From Methanomassiliicoccales archaeon (GTDB lineage: Archaea > Thermoplasmatota > Thermoplasmata > Methanomassiliicoccales > UBA472): DNA of 7,940 bases. The stretch spans positions 1,219 through 9,158 of the forward strand of contig DUJZ01000146.1 of NCBI GenBank assembly GCA_013329565.1, in the 5' to 3' direction. Below are positions 1 to 5,356 of this stretch, in pieces. The position numbers and the translations under genes were made by a program. The notes below the pieces were generated by a model. It saw nothing but the letters and a program-made list of their open reading frames with translations. It was not told where the DNA came from and did no database searches. The first letter of the stretch is position 1, and each line of letters begins with the position of its first letter.

Positions 1-254
1 AATTGGCGGACGAGCTGGACCTCAAGGTGAAGCGGAAGGTGCTGCTGGTCAACGGCGTCCGTTCCGGAAAGGAAGGGAAGGCCGAGCAGATGGCCAAAGG
101 CACCGGGCTCGAGTTCTTCCTTTTGCATGATGACGAGGTAGTGCGAGACGCGTCAACTACCGGTGCTCCGGTCAAAGGAGACGAGCCACTGGCCTCAGAG
201 ATCAGGGAGATGGTCCCGAACCTCTTCCCTTCCAGTAGGCGAAGACGAGGGTGA
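1..254 (+). CDS. cooC: C-terminal part of a CooC/AcsF-like nickel-insertion ATPase (5' end outside window)
   Basis: Only about the last 83 residues are present; the frame is open at the left edge, so the TTG at base 3 is not taken as a start. The visible part reads LADELDLKVKRKVLLVNGVR, then a stretch ending in a hydrophobic strand, HDDEVVRDASTTGAPV, and a short final helix. This matches from memory the C-terminal third of CooC-type MinD-family ATPases: a helix ending in a dipeptide near GIKK, a strand with V.NKVR, a helix, then a G.IPY.E strand and a helix with a small residue and KG. The family's P-loop would be upstream and cannot be seen. CooC/AcsF proteins use ATP to load nickel into CO dehydrogenase or acetyl-CoA synthase, which fits an acs locus. 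The gene faces the minus-strand operon, and its last 53 bases overlap the end of the fibronectin-domain gene. Other MinD/ParA-like ATPases are possible. Family assignment is moderate because the diagnostic motifs are missing. Confidence 0.6.
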   Translation, partial: LADELDLKVKRKVLLVNGVRSGKEGKAEQMAKGTGLEFFLLHDDEVVRDASTTGAPVKGDEPLASEIREMVPNLFPSSRRRRG

Positions 255-657
255 TGGTGGCAATGGTGATGATGATCGTCATCACCATCACCGGATAGTC
301 GTTCGAGGGAACGTCAACGATCACGACCTCGCCCATCGCCCCTTCCCCGGCGGTGGTGTTGGCGCTGACGGCGTAATAGTACCTCTGATCGCGAACGACC
401 TCCATATCGTATCCCGCGGTGTAGTTGCCGTCCAGGGAATCGTAGAATTCCAGGTTGTTAGCCTCGGTCCCCCGGTAGACGTTGTAACGCAGAACGGAAA
501 CGTTTCCCTCCGGTGGCTCCCAGGAGATGTATATGCGCGTCCCGTCCCGCTCCGCCTGCAAGTTCAAAGGCGCTCCCGGAACGTCCTCCGCCTGCGCCGA
601 TGGCGCCAAGGCTAGGATGAGGAACAAAAGGAGCAGCACGCACGCCAGCCGTTTCAC
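202..657 (-). CDS. Small secreted, membrane-anchored fibronectin type III domain protein
   Basis: A 151-residue protein. Residues 1-23 form a signal peptide (MKRLAC, a Leu-rich core, then an AQA cleavage site before ED). Residues about 26-116 look like one fibronectin type III domain: P.AP.NL.A at the start, the ISWEPPEG strand with its conserved Trp, then YNVYRG, and the late tyrosine strand RYYYAVSA. Residues 121-142 are a membrane helix rich in Ile, Thr and Val, followed by a short basic tail, KGRGSGPSP. The domain should therefore sit outside the cell, tethered by its C-terminus. Three N-glycosylation sequons (N52, N78, N100) lie in the exposed part. A single FN3 domain has no catalytic role; adhesion or envelope scaffolding is the likely job, but the partner is unknown. 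The start is GTG at 657. No Shine-Dalgarno is visible before it, and a TATA-like motif 30 bases upstream suggests a leaderless message. The downstream neighbour is convergent. Confidence 0.82.
   Translation of the reverse strand: MKRLACVLLLLFLILALAPSAQAEDVPGAPLNLQAERDGTRIYISWEPPEGNVSVLRYNVYRGTEANNLEFYDSLDGNYTAGYDMEVVRDQRYYYAVSANTTAGEGAMGEVVIVDVPSNDYPVMVMTIIITIATITLVFAYWKGRGSGPSP
263..288. other. Near-perfect inverted repeat just past the cooC-like stop
   Basis: Two exact 10-base arms, ATGGTGATGA and TCATCACCAT, flank TGATCG, so an RNA could fold into a 10-11 pair stem (the inner T and G can wobble-pair). It begins 9 bases after the plus-strand stop at 254 and lies within the membrane-helix codons of the fibronectin-domain gene. 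It could slow transcription or stabilise the 3' end of the plus-strand message. The stem has no U-run after it, and repeated ATC/GTG/ATG codons for Ile, Val and Met could produce such symmetry by chance. Confidence 0.35.
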
Positions 658-681
658 GCTATGGAATCGCCCAGTCAGATA

Positions 682-687
682 GATAAT
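682..687 (-). promoter_or_regulatory. TATA-like element for the fibronectin-domain gene
   Basis: On the minus strand the motif CATTATC (682-688) lies in a 69-base gap. Its ATTATC core sits at -30 to -25 from the GTG start at 657, which is the archaeal TATA spacing for a transcript that begins at or next to the start codon. The same CATTATC heptamer occurs upstream of the 755-residue gene. The call depends on the organism being an archaeon. Confidence 0.35.
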
Positions 688-691
688 GTTT

Positions 692-723
692 TCAAGAAAA
701 AGGAAGGGAAAGGTTTGGAAAAG
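692..723 (-). terminator. Pyrimidine-rich tract after the 755-residue gene
   Basis: Immediately past the TAA stop (727-729) the minus strand reads through a C/T-rich run, CCTTTTCC, TTTCCCTTCC and TTTTTCTT, with no hairpin. T-rich tracts of this kind terminate archaeal RNA polymerase, and the run lies before the next gene's candidate promoter. It supports separate transcription of the two surface genes. Confidence 0.4.
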
Positions 724-726
724 GGT

Positions 727-2994
727 TTAATCGGGGAAGGTCACGTCCTCGGGGTTCGGGATGCTGTAGTCGTCCGGATCCGGCTCGAAGCACTCGAAGG
801 TCATGATCTCCGACCATCCGCCGCCGGAGCCGAAGCTGCTGGCGCTTCCGGAATCCGCGCTATCTAGGTACCCGGAGTAGGTGACCTCCTCCCAGATCTC
901 CTGCCCGGTGGCCTCTATGTAGATGACCAGGTAGGATATGGTGACGGTCCAGGTGATCGGTTGGTCCTCCTCGTCGTTGTCATCGTGGTCGGCGTAGTAG
1001 TGCACTCCGATCTGGTAGGTCCCGAAGATGTCCGTGCTCTGCTGAGCGCCGGAGCTGTCGTACATCACATTGTCGTCCGTGGCGTAGTAGTGTTCGGGGC
1101 CGTATCCGTAGGTGTTGTCGAAGTCCAGGTACGGACCGTTGGTATCGTAGCCCCTGTTGCTGTAGTAGATGTGCCGTCCATACGGCTCCAGCACGTGCAG
1201 GTCCACGTCACTGTTGTCCTCGCCCCAGCTCATCGTCACGGTCAGAGCGCCGCGCGCGGCGGTGCTCTCTATCTCCGTGCGATAAAAGCCGGCCCAGTTG
1301 CTGAAGGTGTCGCGGTCGGTAGCTAGGACGACAATGTCGTTCACCCCCTGCTTCAGCGGCACCTGCACCTCGAACTCTCCGTTGGCTACAGTGGCCTGGA
1401 ATTTTTTATTGCCAACGAACACCAGGGTCTTCTGGACCGCCTGCTGACCGCCGTCAATGGTGCCGGTGATCTTGCAGTACGACTCCGTGGTGTCGCGGGT
1501 CCCGTCAGCGTCGGTGTCCGTAGGGGTCTCACCAGTGATCTCGGTGGTCACGTCGGTCAGCTCGATGTTGGGGAACACCGAGTCGTCGTCGAAACCATCC
1601 TCAGCGCTGTCATATAGGCCCTTGTAAGCGTTCAGGGGGCTGAACACCTTGGCGCCGGCGTGATAGAACACGTTGAACTGCAGCGGATTGGCGGCGTTGA
1701 GCCCAGACTTGTATATCTGAGAGAAGCCGGTCGTATAGTTGAACGGCATCTGCTGCTGGGCTGCACTGGGATCTGTCCCGGGGTTGTTCGGGTCGTACAT
1801 GTAGAAACGCCCGTTGTCGTACTTGTAAGCAAGTATAGCATGGCCGCCCGCGCCCCAGGAGCCGTTGTTGTATATGGTCTGCAGACCTACCAGCTGCGGC
1901 TCTCCGGAAACCAGCATGCCGTGTATGATGCTCAGCCCGGTCTGCTTGGTGGTAGTGTTCGACCGCTCCTCGGCGGTCATCGCTCCCCATATTCCCGTCA
2001 CTCCCAGCTGCACGCGGGTGGCCAGCTCCAAGGCGGTGGCGTCGTCCCTCCATTGGTTCAGATCGCCCTCGCGGTACTTATCGTAGAGGCCGGTGCCGGT
2101 ACCCTTCTGGTAGGTGTAGTACCACTTGGCATAGCTGACCATGCCCAGGCACAGTCCTCCGCTCTCCAGGTACGAACCGTAGTTGGGGATGTACCATCCA
2201 TCCTCGGCCGGACGGAACCCGGTGTCCACGGAAAGGCTGGAGCCGGCTCCTTCCAGCAAGGTCATGGCCACCTCGATGGCCACGAACTGGGAGAACGTGG
2301 AGGCCTGGAAGGTTATGGTGTTCTCCTCATAGTCCTGGGAGATGAACCCGGTCGGCTCGAAGTGGTCGCGGGCCGGGTCGTAGACGTAGAAGCGCACCGC
2401 TTCCTCATCGTCCACCAGGTCCTCATCGTAGGGCAGGGTGACGGTGAGCGCATCATCGAACATCTTGAAGACGTTCCACGAATCGGAGCCGTCAGTGTTG
2501 ATGGTTATCAACCGGCTGGCTATGCTTCCCACCTCGGGAAGCCCCGGAAGGTCGTCCACTTCCTCGCTGGTCACGTCGATGTCCACCGGGTCCTCGGAGG
2601 CCCCGGAGGGCACCTCTATGCGCAGTCCGTCAAGCGCACCGCTGGTTATGGAGAGCACGCCCCCCTGGGGACCTATGGTCTCGCTGCCGTTGTCTCCTCC
2701 GTCATCGGGCCAGAAGAGCACCGCCATGGAGGCGATCAGGAGGATCGCCACCACGGCGACGACGGCCACGATGAGCTTCATGTTCCGCTTCTTCTTCGGC
2801 GGCTGGTAGTACTGCTGCTGCGGGTACTGCTGATACTGGTTCGGCTGGTACTGCTGCTGGTACTGCGGCTGCTGCTGAGGCGGTTGTTGATCATTATTGG
2901 GTGGGTTTTGCTGGGGCCACTGCTGCGGCCCCTGCTGCTGGCCTTGATACGGTCGCTGGCCAGGCTGGTTCGGGTCATAAGGTCCTTGTTGCAT
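727..2994 (-). CDS. Membrane-anchored multidomain surface protein with papain-like cysteine peptidase domain and DUF2135/YfaP-like domain
   Basis: A 755-residue protein from the ATG at 2994. Residues 1-66 are a Gln/Pro/Tyr-rich tail, then PPKKKR, then one membrane helix (about 73-95); the basic flank implies a cytoplasmic tail and an external body. Residues about 107-145 resemble a ZU5 start (GPQGGVLSI, then RIEVPSGA). Residues about 270-450 look like a papain-fold or C39-like peptidase: GGLCLGM with candidate nucleophile Cys282, GGHAILAY with His385, and YDPNNPG with Asp401 as the possible third residue. A DxDxDG loop at 493-498 may bind calcium. Residues about 510-560 are Ig-like. Residues about 583-690 match DUF2135/YfaP: MSWGEDNSDVDLHV, then YLDFDNTYGYGPEHY. 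A substrate cannot be named; cleaving or cross-linking envelope proteins is an inference. An upstream in-frame TTG (3027) would add 11 residues, but the ATG has the better ribosome site. The gene lies 84 bases after acsC with its own putative promoter. Confidence 0.8.
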   Translation of the reverse strand: MQQGPYDPNQPGQRPYQGQQQGPQQWPQQNPPNNDQQPPQQQPQYQQQYQPNQYQQYPQQQYYQPPKKKRNMKLIVAVVAVVAILLIASMAVLFWPDDGGDNGSETIGPQGGVLSITSGALDGLRIEVPSGASEDPVDIDVTSEEVDDLPGLPEVGSIASRLITINTDGSDSWNVFKMFDDALTVTLPYDEDLVDDEEAVRFYVYDPARDHFEPTGFISQDYEENTITFQASTFSQFVAIEVAMTLLEGAGSSLSVDTGFRPAEDGWYIPNYGSYLESGGLCLGMVSYAKWYYTYQKGTGTGLYDKYREGDLNQWRDDATALELATRVQLGVTGIWGAMTAEERSNTTTKQTGLSIIHGMLVSGEPQLVGLQTIYNNGSWGAGGHAILAYKYDNGRFYMYDPNNPGTDPSAAQQQMPFNYTTGFSQIYKSGLNAANPLQFNVFYHAGAKVFSPLNAYKGLYDSAEDGFDDDSVFPNIELTDVTTEITGETPTDTDADGTRDTTESYCKITGTIDGGQQAVQKTLVFVGNKKFQATVANGEFEVQVPLKQGVNDIVVLATDRDTFSNWAGFYRTEIESTAARGALTVTMSWGEDNSDVDLHVLEPYGRHIYYSNRGYDTNGPYLDFDNTYGYGPEHYYATDDNVMYDSSGAQQSTDIFGTYQIGVHYYADHDDNDEEDQPITWTVTISYLVIYIEATGQEIWEEVTYSGYLDSADSGSASSFGSGGGWSEIMTFECFEPDPDDYSIPNPEDVTFPD
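2797..2991 (-). repeat. Low-complexity Gln/Pro/Tyr coding tract
   Basis: About 65 codons at the start of the 755-residue gene are mostly CAG/CAA (Gln), CCG/CCC (Pro) and TAC (Tyr), in loose units such as QQYQP and PQQQ. The tract encodes the predicted cytoplasmic tail. It should be disordered and prone to copy-number change; I see no exact tandem period. Confidence 0.7.
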
Positions 2995-3007
2995 CCGATC
3001 TCCACCT
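2995..3007 (-). promoter_or_regulatory. Ribosome binding site fixing the start of the 755-residue gene
   Basis: On the minus strand AGGTGGAGATCGG directly precedes the ATG at 2994. GGAG lies 5 bases and GGTG 8 bases before it. This favours the ATG over the TTG at 3027, which lies upstream of this site. Confidence 0.65.
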
Positions 3008-3040
3008 TGGGGATGTTGGGAATGCAACTCACTATGTGAT

Positions 3041-3047
3041 GATAATG
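3041..3047 (-). promoter_or_regulatory. TATA-like element for the 755-residue gene
   Basis: Minus-strand CATTATC lies in the 84-base gap between acsC and the next gene. A start about 25 bases downstream would leave a short leader carrying the ribosome site at 2995-3007. The same heptamer stands before the fibronectin-domain gene, which suggests a shared promoter style. Confidence 0.35.
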
Positions 3048-3052
3048 ATTTC

Positions 3053-3062
3053 CAGACGTCTG
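3053..3062. promoter_or_regulatory. Perfect 10-base palindrome upstream of the TATA-like motif
   Basis: CAGACGTCTG is a perfect palindrome placed 5 bases upstream of the CATTATC element on the minus strand, where an archaeal activator or repressor dimer could bind. A single 10-base palindrome can occur by chance, and no second copy was seen near the other promoter. Confidence 0.25.
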
Positions 3063-3078
3063 TCGAAAGTTCCGATAG

Positions 3079-4398
3079 TCAGGACCTCAGGAACTTCGGC
3101 AGTCCCGAAGATTCCTTGGGGCCGACGATGATCTGCAGCCCGGTGGCCTCGTTCAGTTTTATGGCCATCCTGGCCACCATGCCCGGGATCACCAACGTCC
3201 CGATCTTCGACCTCTCCATGGCGCCCGTGGCCAGCAGGGCGTTCTTGACCGATTCGGGCGTCAGCTTGCCGGCCGAGTAGGCGGTCAGGACCGACAATCC
3301 TTCCGTATCCACCACCTGCAGCCACACCGGGACCTTGCTCTTCTCCAGGTCGGACATGACCGTGAAGAAGGTGAGCGAGAAGTTGGTGGTGAACAGCAAC
3401 GGCGATTCCGGCCCGGGATTGTTCACGGGGTATAGGTCCGGCTTGACCTGGATCGGCACCTGCGGATCGGTATAGATGTTCTGCCTCAGAACCATCAGCG
3501 GCATGGCGTTCGCTGCGGGCAGGTCCTCGAAGGAGAGCAGGCTGCCGTACTTCATGATGGCCGTGGAGGCCATGAGGATTCCATCACGTCCAGCCGGGAT
3601 CGACAGGTAGATGGGGTACCCGAGGCCGCGGAACGTTTTGCGTATGGCGCTTCGCCTGATGATGGTGCACCGCTCCAGCAGGTCCTTCAGGCCGGTAGGC
3701 CGGGGATCGAGGACGATGTCCTCCACGCCCTCTTTTCGTGCCGCCTCGACCATTTCGGCCAGAGCATTGAGGTCGTCCGCGCCGACGGCGAGAGGGCAGG
3801 CGCACGCTTTAGCGACGGCGCACATCTCCTTTACGTTGGAAGCGTCCGCCCCGTGAAGCAGGGGGCGCCGGTCCTTGATCATGCTGGCCGCCGCGGACAT
3901 GACCGCCGCTTGTTTTGCGCGAAGCACCAATGGCAGCTCGGTCTCCGATGCCACCTTTTTCACGAAGGCAGCGAAGATCTCAGCGTTCCCGGAACGGCAT
4001 TCCAGCTCCAGCATGTCAAGCTTCAGCACCTGGCCCACCCGCTCGAAGCGCAGGGACCTGGCGTAGGAGAGGCGCTTGTACAGATCGTCCTCTCCCAGGT
4101 CGTCCGCGATCCGCAGGGCGAACGCCGCGGGGTGGAAGAAGCGCTTGTCGTGGCGGTACAGCTCCGTCTCGTCGCCCAGGTCCACCACGTTCTTTCCGGA
4201 ACCGACCTTGATGAGGTGGATGGGGGGAGCGGACGAACTCGCTAGGGCGGTCCTGCCCGCCTCGCTGAGGTGCGGGCAGTCATCGAGCTTCGCTTTGTTA
4301 TTAGCAAGCTGCATGGCGAACGCCAGGCAGGTTGGGAACTTGCAGTCCCCGCAGTTCTTCTTCGGAAGGTGCTTGAATATCTCGATCGCGGTGGCCAT
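3079..4398 (-). CDS. acsC: Corrinoid iron-sulfur protein large (gamma) subunit, AcsC/CdhE
   Basis: A 439-residue protein, close to the 446 of the Moorella AcsC. It carries the cobamide and a [4Fe-4S] cluster, accepts a methyl group from methyl-tetrahydrofolate (or a methanopterin carrier) and delivers it to acetyl-CoA synthase. The cluster domain is at the N-terminus: Cys16, Cys19, Cys24 and Cys41 in CGDCKFPTC plus a later DDCP, with the family's LPKKNCG lead-in. A TIM-barrel middle follows, with VGDETELYRHDKRFFHP-like sequence near 74-90 and LRQNIYTDPQVPIQV at 304-318. The C-terminal cobamide-binding domain shows TTNFSLT (337-343), DTEGLSVLTA (364-373) and GPKESSG (426-432). No key residue appears missing. 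The ATG at 4398 shares one base with the acsD stop and follows a GGTGAT ribosome site by 5 bases, so its translation is probably coupled to AcsD, its obligate partner. It is the last gene of the acs operon in this window. Confidence 0.95.
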   Translation of the reverse strand: MATAIEIFKHLPKKNCGDCKFPTCLAFAMQLANNKAKLDDCPHLSEAGRTALASSSAPPIHLIKVGSGKNVVDLGDETELYRHDKRFFHPAAFALRIADDLGEDDLYKRLSYARSLRFERVGQVLKLDMLELECRSGNAEIFAAFVKKVASETELPLVLRAKQAAVMSAAASMIKDRRPLLHGADASNVKEMCAVAKACACPLAVGADDLNALAEMVEAARKEGVEDIVLDPRPTGLKDLLERCTIIRRSAIRKTFRGLGYPIYLSIPAGRDGILMASTAIMKYGSLLSFEDLPAANAMPLMVLRQNIYTDPQVPIQVKPDLYPVNNPGPESPLLFTTNFSLTFFTVMSDLEKSKVPVWLQVVDTEGLSVLTAYSAGKLTPESVKNALLATGAMERSKIGTLVIPGMVARMAIKLNEATGLQIIVGPKESSGLPKFLRS

Positions 4399-5345
4399 CA
4401 GGCATCACCCCTGAGCCCCTTCACGGCCTCCTTGGCGATCTCCATGGCTTCCGGATGCCCCAATACCAAAATGTCCGCACCGGACAGCAGCGCCGCCAGA
4501 GCGGTGGTGCTCTCCCACCAGATGCCCCTTTCCAACGTATCGCCGGCGTGCGGCACTTCGTCCGTAGCCTCGCGAGCCTTCCAGGAAGAAACACAATCAC
4601 ATATCATAGGGACCTGGAGCATGGAGTCGCCGGAAAGGGCGGAGATCCTGATCCTCTCGTTGACCGAGTACGAATATTCCAGTCCCATGCCCAGGGCGGC
4701 CATCAGCGGGTCGATGACGACGTCCCCGCGTCCGACGCCGTAGTCGGTGAGCAATATCACGATCTGCTTGGCCAGGTTGATGTCCAAATTGGAAAAGCCG
4801 ACCACCGCGTGCCCGTTGGCCATGGCCGCCGCGGCTATCGATTTATATCCTCCCTCCTCGGCCTGGCCCAATAGCAACCGTTCTCCCTTGGCCGCCTCTC
4901 CCACCTTCTCCAGGACCTTGACGTCCTTCTCGGCGTGGCCGGAGCCGTAGACGATGAGCGGCAGCTCGACGGCCTTCATTACGGCCATGACGGTCGCCGC
5001 GGCCTCCTCCGGTGAAACGTCCTTCTCCTCGGGATTGGTCGACGTCAGGTGCAGGCAGATGAGGTCCGCGCCCTTCTCCTTCCAGGCGACGGCCCAGCGA
5101 ACCGGATCGTTCACGGCCTCGCCGAAGGCCTTCTTGACCGGTGACGGAACGTCCTCCAGGGAGTCAGCCACGAAACCGGCCAGGGCGACCGTTCGATTGG
5201 CGGGGTCCTCGAACGAAAGGAACGGGAGGCCCTTGCTGCCGCCCAGGCGCAGGGAGCGTCGTGATCCACCTTTCTCCTGGGAAGCTCCAAGCTCCATCTC
5301 TCCGATCGAACCCGTCCATTTCTCCTTCGGCACCGGCACTTCCAT
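4398..5345 (-). CDS. acsD: Corrinoid iron-sulfur protein small (delta) subunit, AcsD/CdhD
   Basis: A 315-residue TIM-barrel protein that pairs with AcsC; together they hold the cobamide between subunits and dock the methyltransferase. Recognisable family segments are LPFLSFED near 40-47, GADLICLHLTSTNP (92-105), LLLGQAEEGGYKS (158-170), LDINLAKQ (187-194), VVIDPLMAALGMGLEYSYS (209-227), ERGIWWE (272-278) and HPEA (297-300). The length agrees with the 323-residue Moorella subunit; archaeal CdhD proteins are typically around 400 residues or more, so this is the short, bacterial-type form. The ATG at 5345 is preferred to the GTG at 5351, because the GAGGTG ribosome site overlaps that GTG and stands 5 bases before the ATG. 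The gene begins 9 bases after acsB, and its stop overlaps the acsC start by one base. There are no signs of damage. Confidence 0.95.
   Translation of the reverse strand: MEVPVPKEKWTGSIGEMELGASQEKGGSRRSLRLGGSKGLPFLSFEDPANRTVALAGFVADSLEDVPSPVKKAFGEAVNDPVRWAVAWKEKGADLICLHLTSTNPEEKDVSPEEAAATVMAVMKAVELPLIVYGSGHAEKDVKVLEKVGEAAKGERLLLGQAEEGGYKSIAAAAMANGHAVVGFSNLDINLAKQIVILLTDYGVGRGDVVIDPLMAALGMGLEYSYSVNERIRISALSGDSMLQVPMICDCVSSWKAREATDEVPHAGDTLERGIWWESTTALAALLSGADILVLGHPEAMEIAKEAVKGLRGDA
4404..4411 (-). promoter_or_regulatory. Ribosome binding site of acsC inside the acsD end
   Basis: Minus-strand GGGGTGAT lies within the last acsD codons and ends 5 bases before the acsC ATG. With the TGATG stop/start overlap, it points to reinitiation or coupled translation. 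Confidence 0.7.
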
Positions 5346-5350
5346 CTTCA

Positions 5351-5356
5351 CACCTC
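5351..5356 (-). promoter_or_regulatory. Ribosome binding site of acsD overlapping the acsB stop
   Basis: Minus-strand GAGGTG uses the last bases of the acsB TGA stop and is followed by 5 bases and the ATG at 5345. It decides the acsD start and suggests coupling to acsB. Confidence 0.7.

Noticed and set aside
2797..2991. CRISPR-like or tandem-repeat array suggested by recurring CTGCTG runs
   Set aside because: There is no constant repeat and spacer period, and the sequence is simply the Gln/Pro codon tract of an open gene.
2995..3027. TTG at 3025-3027 as the start of the 755-residue protein
   Set aside because: The ATG at 2994 has a strong ribosome site directly before it, and that site would lie inside the coding sequence if the TTG were used.
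1660..3039. Long open frame (459 codons) on the plus strand opposite the 755-residue gene
   Set aside because: It is antisense to a gene with clear domains. Its product is an implausible Leu/Arg/Val/Gly-rich string that comes from reading the Gln/Pro codons backwards, with no motif and no ribosome site.
3079..5345. Archaeal ACDS subunits CdhE/CdhD as the primary naming
   Set aside because: The families are homologous, but the lengths and motif spacing fit the acetogen AcsC and AcsD better, so the Acs names were used.
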